In this document: positions 43,435-52,903 of the stretch, piece by piece
Layout of the letters: every line of letters begins with the position of its first letter
How positions within the stretch are numbered: the first letter of the stretch is position 1
Source: JAIQFV01 sp041494885
GTDB lineage: Bacteria; Acidobacteriota; Terriglobia; JAIQFV01
Length of the DNA stretch: 64,000 bases
Direction of reading: 5' to 3'
Assembly (NCBI GenBank): GCA_041494885.1
Contig: JBGQBO010000030.1
Coordinates: 1-64,000, forward strand
The notes under the pieces: model-generated
What the model was told of the DNA's origin: nothing
The model's database searches: none
Seen by the model: only the letters and a program-made list of their open reading frames with translations
Position numbers and translations under genes: made by a program

Positions 43435-44592
43435 ATGAAGAACATTTCTATCCTCGGGTCGACAGGCTCGGTAGGGGTGAACACCCTCCGAGTGGTCGAA
43501 AAATTTCCGGACAAGATCCGCGTTATTTCACTCGCCGCAGGAAGCAACGCCGCCCTCCTTTCCCAACAAATCAGAAGATTTCATCCCCAGGTTGTCTCGG
43601 TGGCCGATGAGGAGACGGCTGATGCGTTGGCCCGCGCCCTGAGGGGGCTCCCCGCGCGGCGCCAGCCCCAGATTGAGGTCGGCGAAAAAGGAATGACGGC
43701 CGTCGCCACGCATCCCGCCGTTGAGCTTGTCGTGGCCGCCACCGTGGGAGTGGTGGGATTGGTTCCCACTTTCGAGGCGGTCAAACACGGCAAGTCGGTG
43801 GCCTTGGCAAACAAGGAAATTCTCGTCGTGGCAGGGGAACTGATTACTCGGGAGATGGCCCGGCAGGGGAAGCCCCTGCTGCCCATCGACAGCGAACATT
43901 GCGCCATCCATCAATGCCTGCGATCAGGACATTCTCACGAGGTCCGGCGATTAATCCTGACTGCCTCGGGAGGGCCCTTTCGCACCGCCACCCTGCAGGC
44001 CATGCGCCGCGCCACCGTTCGAGAAGCCCTGGCGCACCCGACCTGGCAAATGGGGAACCGCATTACCATCGATAGTGCCACTCTCATGAATAAAGGATTC
44101 GAAGTCATTGAGGCCCACTGGTTGTTTGGGTTAAAGGCGGAGCAAATCGACGTGCTCGTGCATCCGCAGTCGACGATCCATTCGATGGTCGAATTCGTCG
44201 ATGGGTCGATCATGGCACAACTGAGTGCGACCGACATGCGCCAGCCCATCCAATATGTATTGACCTATCCACACCGGTTCAATTCCAACGTTCAGTATTT
44301 TGATTTTGGAAAGTCAATGAAATTTGATTTTGAGAGGCCCGATCTCAATCGGTTCCGGTGCCTCGCCCTGGCATATCAGGCGCTCAAAACGGGCTCGTCC
44401 GCGCTTTGCGCCTTGAACGCCGCCGATGAGGTGGCCGTTCATGCTTTCCTCAAAGAAGCCATCCCACTTACCCGGATTCCAGTCGTCATTGAAAAAACGC
44501 TGGAACGCCTGCCTGCGATGAAGATCCAATCGATTGGCCAATGTATTGAGTATGATAGGGAAGCCCGGCGGGTTGCCCTCGCTGTGATATAA
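43435..44592 (+). CDS. dxr: 1-deoxy-D-xylulose-5-phosphate reductoisomerase
   Basis: First committed step of the MEP isoprenoid pathway, making MEP from DXP with NADPH. The Rossmann loop is GSTGSVG (7-13); 'ALANKEILV' and the metal ligands in 'IDSEHCAI' are present, with 'HPTWQMGNRITIDSATLMNKG' spanning the active-site loop. At 385 residues it is full length. It shows that isoprenoids are made by the MEP route, feeding uppS and the polyprenyl synthase nearby. Confidence 0.97.
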   Translation: MKNISILGSTGSVGVNTLRVVEKFPDKIRVISLAAGSNAALLSQQIRRFHPQVVSVADEETADALARALRGLPARRQPQIEVGEKGMTAVATHPAVELVVAATVGVVGLVPTFEAVKHGKSVALANKEILVVAGELITREMARQGKPLLPIDSEHCAIHQCLRSGHSHEVRRLILTASGGPFRTATLQAMRRATVREALAHPTWQMGNRITIDSATLMNKGFEVIEAHWLFGLKAEQIDVLVHPQSTIHSMVEFVDGSIMAQLSATDMRQPIQYVLTYPHRFNSNVQYFDFGKSMKFDFERPDLNRFRCLALAYQALKTGSSALCALNAADEVAVHAFLKEAIPLTRIPVVIEKTLERLPAMKIQSIGQCIEYDREARRVALAVI

Positions 44593-44593
44593 T
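44585..44593 (+). promoter_or_regulatory. Extended -10 promoter candidate for rseP
   Basis: TGATATAAT overlaps the dxr stop codon and matches the extended -10 form TGnTATAAT, without a good -35. Transcription would begin near 44600, before the rseP Shine-Dalgarno sequence. Confidence 0.35.
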
Positions 44594-44634
44594 GTCGCCG
44601 AAGCATCACTTCACTACACAATAAGGAGAGTTTT

Positions 44635-46017
44635 TTGTATAACGCGGCCGTTTATGTCCTGTCGTTTGTCTTTGTTCTGGGTGTCCTCATCTTCGTCCAT
44701 GAACTGGGGCACTTCCTCGTCGCTAAGTTTTTTAAAGTCCGCATTCTGACTTTTTCACTCGGGTTCGGGAAACGCCTGGTGGGCTTCGAACGCGGAGGAA
44801 CGGACTACCGAATCAGCATTCTTCCAGTAGGTGGTTATGTCCGAATGGCCGGCGAATATCCAACCGATGAGACGGTCGGCGCCCCCGACGAGTTCTTGAG
44901 CAAACCCCGATGGCAGAGGCTGTTGGTGGGGGTGGCGGGTGCCGCCATGAATCTTCTCACGGCCGTTCTGATCCTCGCTGCGGTTTTCAAGATCAATTAC
45001 CTGGAACCCATGTACTTGGAGCAACCCATCGTGGTGGGGTCGATGACAGAAAAGTCGGTTGCGGCTGCGGCGGGTATCGAAGCGGGCGATCGAATTCTTA
45101 AGTTGGGCGACAAGGAGAATCCGAAATGGCATGACCTCGAGATATTGTCCATCACGAATCAGGCCACACCCGTCGCCGTCAGTGTTGAGCGGAACGGAAG
45201 GAGAATTGACACGACACTCAATCCGCGGCTCGTGACTTTCCCGGAGACCGGTGAGCGGATCAGCGACTTCGGAATACAGCCCTCCATTCCAGTCCAGGTA
45301 CGCAAGCTGGTAGCCGGGTTTCCTGCGGCCCGGTCCGGCGTTCAGGAGGGTGACCTGATCGTGAAGATGGGAGATCATCCCATCGCCCGGACCGAGGATT
45401 TTATCTATCTCAACGACACCATTCATAAGAGCGTTGGCAAACCGCTGGTTTTTGTGCTGAAACGGGGAGACAACACGTTCACGAAGGAAATCACCCCCGT
45501 GCTCGATCCGGCCCACGGGTATGGACGAATTGGTTTCACACCCGATATCCCCAGGGAAAAGATCAATCTAGGACTGCTGGGCTCTATTCGGAAATCCATG
45601 CAGGAAAATCTTCGCATCGGGGGATTAACCTTCAAGGTCTTGGGACAACTGATCACCGGCAAGACTTCTCCCAAAACCCTGGTGGGACCGATCGGCATCT
45701 TCAAAGAGACCGGTGAAGCGGCCAAAGCAAGTGCCGCCGATCTGTTCCGTTGGATGTCGTTTATAAGCCTCCAGCTGGGGATATTCAACTTGCTTCCCAT
45801 TCCAGTCCTCGATGGCGGGATGATCTTCATGCTCTTGATAGAGAGCGCCATTCGCCGCGATCTAGGTCGGGTGACGAAAGAGCGCTTCATTCAAGTGGGT
45901 TTCGTTTTCCTGATGCTCCTTATGGTTTACGTCATTTACAACGATGCCATGCGACTCACCCCTTGGGGGAAGGCCTCCGAAAACACGGGATCTCCTCCAG
46001 CGGCTCCAGCGAAATAG
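44635..46017 (+). CDS. rseP: Site-2 protease RseP
   Basis: Intramembrane zinc metalloprotease of 460 residues that cleaves anti-sigma factors and signal-peptide remnants. The zinc site is HELGH (22-26) in the first helix, with the second ligand motif LDGG in the C-terminal helix. Two PDZ domains lie between ('AGIEAGDRILKLGD' and 'SGVQEGDLIVKMGD'). It starts at TTG, eight bases after AAGGAGAG; no ATG is close. The C-terminal tail is Pro/Ala-rich. Confidence 0.95.
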   Translation: MYNAAVYVLSFVFVLGVLIFVHELGHFLVAKFFKVRILTFSLGFGKRLVGFERGGTDYRISILPVGGYVRMAGEYPTDETVGAPDEFLSKPRWQRLLVGVAGAAMNLLTAVLILAAVFKINYLEPMYLEQPIVVGSMTEKSVAAAAGIEAGDRILKLGDKENPKWHDLEILSITNQATPVAVSVERNGRRIDTTLNPRLVTFPETGERISDFGIQPSIPVQVRKLVAGFPAARSGVQEGDLIVKMGDHPIARTEDFIYLNDTIHKSVGKPLVFVLKRGDNTFTKEITPVLDPAHGYGRIGFTPDIPREKINLGLLGSIRKSMQENLRIGGLTFKVLGQLITGKTSPKTLVGPIGIFKETGEAAKASAADLFRWMSFISLQLGIFNLLPIPVLDGGMIFMLLIESAIRRDLGRVTKERFIQVGFVFLMLLMVYVIYNDAMRLTPWGKASENTGSPPAAPAK

Positions 46018-46412
46018 GGAACCGGAATTCTCTCTGGGGAAGCGGCACCGAATTTCCTCAAGGCGGGTGGCCTCCACGGTCGGCCTGTTTTGTGGTTTCT
46101 TGTATTCTTATTCCCTCCAACTCGTTCCTCTGATCGCCGGGACCGGCGTCACTGGCCGCACGGTGGTTCGGCCGTGCGGGTCCCCGTCGACACCTCGATC
46201 CACCCATAGGCTTGAGCGTCACAGGAGGACCGTTCGGCCGATTCCTTCGAGCTATTCATTCCTGATTCAACCGCATTAAAGTTGTCGGTTCCAGACAAAC
46301 ACCGGGAAAGCAATTTGTCCAAAAAATAAACTTGACAGAGGAAGGGGGGCGCCGTAAGCTAGTAATGAAAATGACAGTCATTTTCAATATAGTCTTCTTG
46401 AGGTAGGAATTG
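46018..46412. other. Intergenic region before the Fur-box operon
   Basis: A 395-base gap. It contains a perfect 8-base stem (CCGCACGG 46156-46163 / CCGTGCGG 46172-46179) without a T-run, and at its right end the promoter and Fur box described separately. No gene is seen. Confidence 0.5.
46332..46386 (+). promoter_or_regulatory. Promoter and Fur box of the flavin/iron operon
   Basis: TTGACA (46332-46337), a 17-base spacer and TAAGCT (46355-46360) predict initiation near 46367. Directly there, 46366-46386, lies a perfect dyad: TGAAAATGAC and GTCATTTTCA around a single A. Its inner 19 bases match the classic Fur-box consensus at 15 positions. Fur with iron would cover the start site. The binding protein may be the Fur-family product at 50.5 kb. 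Confidence 0.75.
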
Positions 46413-46868
46413 ATGACATTTCCAAACGGAAATTCCAATGGTTCCTGGCTGCGCAGGATTCATTTCTGGCTGGGCGTGTTGGCGGGCCTGTATTTTCTCT
46501 TCCTGGCTCTCAGCGGGATTGCACTGAACCACCGGTCCGAATGGAGGATGGAGGAGAAGACGGTCAGCCACCGTTTCTTGCCCTCACACTATCGCCCCCT
46601 GGACGAAGGAGAGAGAACACGGCTGGATATTGTCATCGCCGACCTTCATTCCGGGCTTCTCTTGGGGAAGTATGGCCCTCGGGTGAATGATTTCATTGCC
46701 TTGATCCTGGTGACTTCGACGTTGTCGGGGTTTGGCCTTGCGTGGAGACGAAACCGGAAGCAGAAAACCCTTTCGCCGGCCACCCTTTCATTCAATGCCA
46801 CAACTGACCCTCCTCGAGTGGAGGGCCAGACGAATCCACGGCAGGTTCGGTACAAAACTTCTTATTGA
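46413..46868 (+). CDS. Small PepSY-type membrane protein
   Basis: A 151-residue inner-membrane protein with two hydrophobic helices (about 17-37 and 90-108). 'RRIHFWLGVLAGLYFLFLALSGIALNH' (cut here by its turn) closely resembles the first helix of PepSY-associated transmembrane proteins, and 'DLHSGLLLGKYG' carries another His; these histidines could bind heme b. PepSY membrane proteins such as PiuB and FoxB types reduce ferric siderophores. The start at 46413 has AGGTAGGA upstream. The last 35 residues are polar and poorly conserved looking. It is the first gene after the Fur box. Confidence 0.65.
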   Translation: MTFPNGNSNGSWLRRIHFWLGVLAGLYFLFLALSGIALNHRSEWRMEEKTVSHRFLPSHYRPLDEGERTRLDIVIADLHSGLLLGKYGPRVNDFIALILVTSTLSGFGLAWRRNRKQKTLSPATLSFNATTDPPRVEGQTNPRQVRYKTSY

Positions 46869-46981
46869 ACCCGGTCCCATCAGTGCCGGGCAAACTCCCA
46901 AGGATGTTTTCGCGATCCCTCCGGCATAGAGGAGGTCTCTTCTCCGTCTCAAAGCCGTGGGGATCCTCAGGAGATTCTTAT

Positions 46982-48664
46982 ATGCAGTTTCAGAAGAGTT
47001 CGAAATGGTTATTAGGCCTTCTCGTCGTGATCATGGGGGGCGGTGTATCGTGGGGGCAGAATGTCGGCAGACCCTCGGACGCAGATCAGGAAGGACAGAG
47101 GGTGACACGCCAGTCGGAGCGCAATAAACTCTTGGCGAAAATCTCTGATCTTCAGGCTCAGATCGACGCGCTCAGAAGACTGATCGAGCAGGATGAGACA
47201 GCTGGGACTGGGGCACCCGGGGGGGCGGGGCCAGGTCCTGAACAAAGCCAAGGGAGAAATTCACCCGGGCAGTCGTCAACCCCGCTTGTTGAAACTTCAT
47301 CGCTCCCCGACAGACCCCCAGCAGTCAACCTGTTGGATGCCCGCGTGAAAATTGGAGGTTACGGTTCGGTGCGGTTTGAGGCCAACAATGCAGGGGGTGA
47401 CCACTCAGCTCCGGGGAGTGCAGCCAGGGGGTTCACCTTTCGACGCTTTGTTCTGACTACTGATACCCGCATAAACGACCGGCTTCGCATTTATACCGAA
47501 ACTGAATTTGAACGGCTCCTGGAGCTTGAAATCGAAAGAAAGGTTCAGGGCGGGCCACAGGGCCTTCAGTTTGAACAGGGATTAGAAGGGAGTAACGGGG
47601 GATCCGTTGAGCTTGAACAGGCTTGGGCGCAGTTTGATTTTTCAAAAAATCACGGGTTTCGTTTTGGAGTCGTGCTGTCGCCGGTAGGGCGTTACAACAT
47701 CAATCACGACGACGACTATTGGGACATTCCACGGCGTACCTTGACAGACCGGGATGCTCCCGTACTCCCGGTGAAAGCTGCTTGGAGGGAATTGGGGGCG
47801 GGGTTTGTCGGGCATGCCAATATGGGCGGCAGTGGCAGAATCGATTATCAAGTCTATGTTCTGGGAGGAGCCACTCTGGATTTTACATTAAACCAGATCA
47901 CTCAGACGGGCAGCTCGCAGCCGAGGCGGCTCATATCAGAGGCAGAGGTGGGGTTGACCTCCGGCGCTTTTGATGGGACGAAGTCCGCTCAGGCGGTGAG
48001 TTATCGGGTCGCTTATAGTCCCCGCTTGGGAAGCGAAATCGCCCTTTCGGGATATCATGGAAAATATACGCCGGGATTTCTTCCGGTGTCGGAATCCATC
48101 CACGTCCTTGGCCTTGATGGGATCTTCAAGCACAAGGCGTTTCAGGTGGAAGGGGAATTGATTGTCTCCAGTTTTGGAAACGTCCGCAACGTGCTGAGTG
48201 CCTTCGCCAGCCGGGCCTTTGCCTCTTCAGTCGAGGCACCGGGAAACGGGGGGCAGGATTTGGGGTCCGAGATCGAGTTTAGTTTGGAGGGCTTGGCCCG
48301 GAGACGGTACGGCTTTTGGGCTGACGTCAAATATTATTGGCGACCGGAATTCCTGAAAAAGACTTTTTTGGGCCGCGGATTTGAGGATCCAATCCTGATC
48401 CCAATTTTCCGCTACGAGCGCGTTTGGCTTAAGGATCTGGTGACTGACCTTTCTTTTGACCAGGGCCTCCTCACCGATCTGGCTCAAGAGAATCGAAGTC
48501 AGGATCGGCTTACTTTCGGAATTAGTTATCGACCTGTGCCGTCTTTTGCATTCCAACTTGCCTATGAACACAATCAGCGTCGATCAGGATCGGGGTTGAT
48601 CTTTCCGGCCCTCCCGCTGAAGTCGACGAATGGGTTTCTTGCTGGAATGACTTTTGGATTTTAG
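46982..48664 (+). CDS. Outer-membrane porin with N-terminal coiled coil
   Basis: A 560-residue exported protein. The start at 46982 is set by AGGAG and by the signal peptide that follows (1-27, 'WLLGLLVVIMGGGVSWGQ'). A short coiled coil (about 42-72, 'ERNKLLAKISDLQAQIDALRRLI' with a break) and a Gly/Pro linker precede a long beta-barrel of alternating aromatic strands, like phosphate-selective porin O/P proteins, ending in the outer-membrane signature GMTFGF. The coiled coil may trimerise it or reach toward peptidoglycan. In this operon it may admit iron complexes. Confidence 0.75.
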   Translation: MQFQKSSKWLLGLLVVIMGGGVSWGQNVGRPSDADQEGQRVTRQSERNKLLAKISDLQAQIDALRRLIEQDETAGTGAPGGAGPGPEQSQGRNSPGQSSTPLVETSSLPDRPPAVNLLDARVKIGGYGSVRFEANNAGGDHSAPGSAARGFTFRRFVLTTDTRINDRLRIYTETEFERLLELEIERKVQGGPQGLQFEQGLEGSNGGSVELEQAWAQFDFSKNHGFRFGVVLSPVGRYNINHDDDYWDIPRRTLTDRDAPVLPVKAAWRELGAGFVGHANMGGSGRIDYQVYVLGGATLDFTLNQITQTGSSQPRRLISEAEVGLTSGAFDGTKSAQAVSYRVAYSPRLGSEIALSGYHGKYTPGFLPVSESIHVLGLDGIFKHKAFQVEGELIVSSFGNVRNVLSAFASRAFASSVEAPGNGGQDLGSEIEFSLEGLARRRYGFWADVKYYWRPEFLKKTFLGRGFEDPILIPIFRYERVWLKDLVTDLSFDQGLLTDLAQENRSQDRLTFGISYRPVPSFAFQLAYEHNQRRSGSGLIFPALPLKSTNGFLAGMTFGF

Positions 48665-48739
48665 AAAATAAGCGGAGAGAATGCGAAAATCCATCAGGCA
48701 GTCCCGTACAAATTGTCAGAACCAGGTAGGACTTGAGTA

Positions 48740-49303
48740 ATGAATAAGCAGGTGTTGTCGATATCATCGACACTTTTGTTTCTGTCCATCTCGATAGCTT
48801 TCGGTGAGCAATACCTGACTGAAGCGCAGGCGTTGAAGATGGCGTTCCCGCAGTCCCAAAGAGTCGGATCAGAGACTAAAGTCCTGACAGAACTCGACCG
48901 CCAGGAGATCAAAAAACGGTACGGAGTTGAGGTTCTGGGCACTTCTGTAAAGATATATTCGGGAGAGAGTGATTCCAAGGTCAACGGCTATGCGGTGATC
49001 GCAAACGAGATCGGAAAAAGCGAGCCGATTACGTTTGTAGTGGCCATGGACGCAAACGGAAAAGTCAAGACGGTGGCAATCATGGAGTTCCGTGAGTCCC
49101 GTGGATGGGAGGTGAAAGAACCTCGCTTCCTGCGGCAATTCAGCGGGAAGAAACCGACCGATCATCTCCGTGTCAACGACGACGTGGTGAACTTGAGCGG
49201 CGCCACTCTTTCGTCCTATGCAGTGGCCAGGGGCGTTAAGAAGGCGGTCGTCCTGGTCGATTATTTCTTTCTTCGACCCGTCGGAAATAGGGGAGCTCGA
49301 TGA
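48740..49303 (+). CDS. Periplasmic FMN-binding protein (covalently flavinylated)
   Basis: A 187-residue secreted protein with an FMN-binding domain. A signal peptide covers about 1-22. The flavinylation motif is SGAT (153-156) in 'VVNLSGATLSSYAVARGVKKAV' (spread over 149-170), where T156 would carry FMN through a phosphoester bond, as in NqrC and RnfG. The ApbE transferase that does this is encoded next, overlapping by four bases. It is a one-domain electron carrier, a simpler form than the multi-flavin proteins. Confidence 0.88.
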   Translation: MNKQVLSISSTLLFLSISIAFGEQYLTEAQALKMAFPQSQRVGSETKVLTELDRQEIKKRYGVEVLGTSVKIYSGESDSKVNGYAVIANEIGKSEPITFVVAMDANGKVKTVAIMEFRESRGWEVKEPRFLRQFSGKKPTDHLRVNDDVVNLSGATLSSYAVARGVKKAVVLVDYFFLRPVGNRGAR

Positions 49304-50451
49304 AAGCGCTCTATCGAGATGCCTCTGGGGTATCCTCCTCAGGGAAAAGCAGGCCTGAGGGATCGTGGTGTCTGATCCCAAGGCTGATGGTCTCTGCTGT
49401 GGTGCTTTCTGGTGTGGTGTTCAGTCAATCGTCCCCGCAAAGAGTGCCTTACAAACAGATGCGATATGTGATGGGGACTTTATGCGAGGTCAGTATTTAC
49501 GACTCCGATACGATGCGGGCCCAGCAAGCCTCGAATCGTGCGTTTGAAGAGATGCAACGGGTGGACCGGCTCCTGAGCAACTATGATCCGGCAAGCGAGT
49601 TGAGCAGAATGAATCGTCTCGCCTCCTCTGTTGTCTTTGAAGCCTCTCCGGAACTGTTTAAGTTCGTGAAGGAGTGTCATAGGTTTTTCGGAATTACCGA
49701 AGGGGCGTTTGACCCCACCGTGGGCCCGATCGTCCGGGCGTGGGGCTTCCTCGGAGCTCACCCTCACATTCCCTCAGAGGATGAGACCAAACTCCTTCGC
49801 CGCAAGATCGGGATGGAAAAGGTTGAAATCAATGATGCCGATGCCACGATCTACTTCCCGGTTCAAGGAATGGAGATCGATCCTGGTGGGATTGGCAAGG
49901 GTTACGCTGTGGACCGTGCTGCCAGAGCGCTCAAAGAGTTCGGGGTCACTTCGGCCCTTATCAACGCCGGCAGCAGTACTTTTTATGCGTTGGGGCATCC
50001 CCCTGACCAGGAGTTCTGGTGGATTGGGGTGAAGGACCCCCAAAGGCCCGAGCAGGCGATCGCATTCGTCCCCCTCTGCGACAACTCTCTCTCCACCTCA
50101 GGAATCTTGGAAAGACAGGTCCAAGCTGGAGAGCGTACATTCGGGCATATTTTTGATCCGCGATCGGGGCGCCCTGTGGAAGGAATTCTCGAGGTGAGCG
50201 TCATCGCTCCGACAGCGACTGAATCGGATGCCCTGACGAAAGCGGCGTTCGTACTTACACAGAGGGCCGGCTTCAAGATTTTTCAAGCATTGAGCGGGGT
50301 CCATGTCTTGCGGGTCGAGGTAAAACGACCTCACGGGTGGCAGGTCGCAACAACTCCCTGGTCAACAGGAATTTTCAGAATCGTCAGGGGGGTCGGCTCG
50401 CCAGCCCTGAGCCGGACAGGCAGAAAAGTTGAATTGAGAGGCGAGAACTGA
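49300..50451 (+). CDS. apbE: FAD:protein FMN transferase
   Basis: Moves FMN from FAD onto a Thr of a target protein in the periplasm. A 383-residue protein with an N-terminal hydrophobic segment (about 25-43, 'WCLIPRLMVSAVVLSGVVFS') for export or anchoring. ApbE landmarks: 'YVMGTLCEVSIYD', 'TEGAFDPTVGPIV', 'DPGGIGKGYAVDR', 'SLSTSG', and 'FGHIFDPRSGRPV' with the Mg-binding residues. Its start codon overlaps the stop of the FMN-binding gene (ATGA), so enzyme and substrate are translated together. Confidence 0.94.
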   Translation: MKALYRDASGVSSSGKSRPEGSWCLIPRLMVSAVVLSGVVFSQSSPQRVPYKQMRYVMGTLCEVSIYDSDTMRAQQASNRAFEEMQRVDRLLSNYDPASELSRMNRLASSVVFEASPELFKFVKECHRFFGITEGAFDPTVGPIVRAWGFLGAHPHIPSEDETKLLRRKIGMEKVEINDADATIYFPVQGMEIDPGGIGKGYAVDRAARALKEFGVTSALINAGSSTFYALGHPPDQEFWWIGVKDPQRPEQAIAFVPLCDNSLSTSGILERQVQAGERTFGHIFDPRSGRPVEGILEVSVIAPTATESDALTKAAFVLTQRAGFKIFQALSGVHVLRVEVKRPHGWQVATTPWSTGIFRIVRGVGSPALSRTGRKVELRGEN

Positions 50452-50512
50452 TAGATTACAGGCCACAAACCCAAGAGGCTTCAACAAGAAGGGCATCGGC
50501 CGAGGAGACCCT

Positions 50513-51013
50513 ATGAACACGGTCCGGGTGATGGACATATCAGAGGTAAACAAAACGCAGGGAACCATCCCTGTCAGCGAAGAGAAAAGGGTCTTCGAAG
50601 ACCACCTCAGAACAGTCGGCCTGAAGCACTCACATCAACGCGATGTCATCCTGGATGAGTTCTTGAAGCATCGCACTCATCTGAGTTTGGACGATCTGTA
50701 TCAGATGGCGCGTCAACAAGACCCGCGGATCGGTTTCAGCACGGTCTTCCGGACCATGAAACTCCTGAAAGATTGTGGCGTCGCACGTGAGGTCATCCTG
50801 GCCGACGGAATTTCGCGCTTTGAACGCAATTACAAGTATCCCCACCACGATCACCTCATTTGCACTTCCTGCAATAAGACTGTGGAGTTTTTTGTTTCTG
50901 AAATCGAAGATCTTCAGGAACAGGTGGCGAAGAAGTATCACTTCAAGATGAAGCATCATGTGATGGTGTTGTACGGCCTGTGTCGCGACTGCCAGCGCAC
51001 AGCCAAAGCATAA
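50513..51013 (+). CDS. Fur-family metalloregulator
   Basis: A 166-residue metal-dependent repressor. The winged helix spans about 28-95 ('LKHSHQRDVILDEFLKHRTHLSLDDLYQ' region). The dimerisation part shows PHHDHLICTSC and CRDC, giving the structural zinc site (two CxxC pairs), with several His for the regulatory metal. Fur, Zur and PerR cannot be told apart by sequence alone; the Fur box and the operon favour iron. GAGGAGA precedes the ATG. It lies 61 bases after apbE, likely in the same transcript. Confidence 0.88.
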   Translation: MNTVRVMDISEVNKTQGTIPVSEEKRVFEDHLRTVGLKHSHQRDVILDEFLKHRTHLSLDDLYQMARQQDPRIGFSTVFRTMKLLKDCGVAREVILADGISRFERNYKYPHHDHLICTSCNKTVEFFVSEIEDLQEQVAKKYHFKMKHHVMVLYGLCRDCQRTAKA

Positions 51014-51493
51014 GTAACCGTTCAATCATCGGACTTTCAGGGACGGCATTCATTTTGGGGGGGGCTCGACCCCCGGGGCGCGTGTTGTGGCCAACCGGCC
51101 CTTGCCATCTTCAGATCCGCTCCTGAACCCCTCCCCCCATGGAACCTGAGAGGAGCCCCTCTCCTGAAACTTCGCCCTTAGGTTCTGCTCAGTAAGGGTG
51201 TCAACTTATGTTGGCGCGAAACCCTTGGCATTATCTCCCGGTTTTCGGGATGGAGACTAGGGGTGGAGACGCTGGACAGGGGGGCCCCAGGTGATCCTCC
51301 CGGACTGGGCGATCCTTTCATTCGATAGAAAATTCGGGACCGGAAAAGGAAACCCGTTGAATTGGAGTGTCAACGAAAAATCCGTCGGGAAACTGCTTGA
51401 CTAAACTCAACCCCTCGTATAATTTTTCATGACGAAGGTCAATCCAAATCCAAAACCCACAAGGCGCAACCCTATCACCTGAAGGAGGGGAGA
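51014..51493. other. Intergenic region between the Fur-family gene and glnA
   Basis: A 480-base gap with no gene. It has two GC-rich dyads lacking T-tracts (GGGGG/CCCCC near 51060-51074, and GAGAGG 51148-51153 / CCTCTC 51158-51163), and the glnA promoter at its right end. I see no known riboswitch or small RNA. Confidence 0.5.
51397..51423 (+). promoter_or_regulatory. Promoter of glnA
   Basis: TTGACT (51397-51402), a short 15-base spacer and a consensus TATAAT (51418-51423). It would give a leader of about 64 bases. No sigma-54 element (GG-N10-GC) was noticed here. Confidence 0.45.
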
Positions 51494-52903
51494 ATGCAAC
51501 CCAAAGAAGTATTGGAGTATGCCAGAGAGAACAACGTGAAGATTCTGGATCTTCGATTCACGGATCTTCCGGGCTTATGGCACCATGTCTCATTCCCGCT
51601 TCACGAACTGACCGAGGAGAGTTTCGAGGACGGTTTTGGCATCGACGGTTCTTCGATCAGGGGCTGGGCATCCATCCACGAGAGCGACATGCTGTTGATT
51701 CCTGATCCCAGTTTTCCGTGGATCGATCCGTTCCATGAAGCACCGACCTTATGCATGATCGGCGACGTGATTGACCCCATCACACGAGAGCATTACCCGC
51801 GCGATCCTCGTTACGTGGCCAAGAAAGCGGAAGCCTACCTGGCCTATACGGGAATTGCGGACACCGCATACTTTGGGGCGGAAGCGGAGTTTTTCATCTT
51901 CGACAACGTTCGCTTCGACCAGAAGGAACACTGCGGCTATTACTTTATCGATGCGGAGGAAGGGCGATGGAACTCGGGGCGAAAAGAGGGAAACCGCGGT
52001 TATCGGCCCCGTTACAAGGAAGGTTATTTTCCCGTTCCTCCCACCGATCACTATCAGGATCTGCGGTCGGAGATGGTCAAAGTCATGGAACAGTGTGGGA
52101 TGACGATCGAATGTCATCACCACGAAGTGGCGACGGCAGGACAGACCGAGATCGACCAGCGGTACAACACGCTCGTCAAGTCCGCCGACAACATGATGCT
52201 GTACAAGTACATCACTCGGAACGTGGCTGATCGACACGGCAAGACCGTGACCTTCATGCCCAAGCCTCTCTTCCAGGATAACGGTTCCGGGATGCATTCC
52301 CACCAGAGCCTGTGGTCGAAGGGCAAACCCCTGTTTGCCGGTGACCAGTATGCGGGGTTAAGTCAGATGGCCCTCTGGTATATTGGGGGATTGCTGAAGC
52401 ATGCGCCCGCGATCGCCGCCCTGATTGCCCCCACCACCAATTCGTATAAACGGCTGGTCCCAGGCTTTGAGGCCCCCGTGAACCTGGCTTACTCGCGTCG
52501 GAATCGCAGTGCCGCGGTCCGCATTCCAATGTACTCGGCCTCCCCCAAGGCGAAACGCCTGGAATTCCGTCCTCCCGACCCGTCCTGCAACCCTTATCTT
52601 GCCTTCGCGTCAATGCTCATGGCGGGCATCGACGGGATCGAAAACAAGATCGACCCAGGAGAACCGCTCGACAAGGATATCTACGATCTCAGTCCCGAGG
52701 AGATGAAGAACGTGCCCACGCTGCCCGGCTCATTGGAAGAGGCATTGAACAATCTGAAGAAGGATCATGCCTTCCTAATGAAAGGCGACGTCTTCTCGCA
52801 GGATCTGCTGGACACATGGACCAGTTACAAAATCAAGAATGAAGTCCAGGCGGTGAATTTGCGCCCCCATCCCTATGAGTTCGCGTTGTACTACGACATC
52901 TAG
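51494..52903 (+). CDS. glnA: Glutamine synthetase type I
   Basis: Makes glutamine from glutamate and ammonia with ATP. The 469-residue protein has the usual blocks: 'FGIDGSSIRGW', metal ligands in 'FGAEAEFFIFD', 'NGSGMHSHQSLW' and the ATP loop 'KRLVPGFEAPVNLAYSRRNRSA'. Y397 in DKDIYDLSPEE is the adenylylation site of GSI-beta enzymes, at the same number as in E. coli. The glnE gene follows directly, so activity is regulated by adenylylation. GGAGGGGAG precedes the ATG. Confidence 0.97.
   Translation: MQPKEVLEYARENNVKILDLRFTDLPGLWHHVSFPLHELTEESFEDGFGIDGSSIRGWASIHESDMLLIPDPSFPWIDPFHEAPTLCMIGDVIDPITREHYPRDPRYVAKKAEAYLAYTGIADTAYFGAEAEFFIFDNVRFDQKEHCGYYFIDAEEGRWNSGRKEGNRGYRPRYKEGYFPVPPTDHYQDLRSEMVKVMEQCGMTIECHHHEVATAGQTEIDQRYNTLVKSADNMMLYKYITRNVADRHGKTVTFMPKPLFQDNGSGMHSHQSLWSKGKPLFAGDQYAGLSQMALWYIGGLLKHAPAIAALIAPTTNSYKRLVPGFEAPVNLAYSRRNRSAAVRIPMYSASPKAKRLEFRPPDPSCNPYLAFASMLMAGIDGIENKIDPGEPLDKDIYDLSPEEMKNVPTLPGSLEEALNNLKKDHAFLMKGDVFSQDLLDTWTSYKIKNEVQAVNLRPHPYEFALYYDI

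Noticed and set aside
51056..51080. GGGGG/CCCCC hairpin after the Fur-family gene
   Set aside because: No T-tract follows on either strand, so it does not meet the terminator pattern; it may still stall transcription, but nothing supports this.
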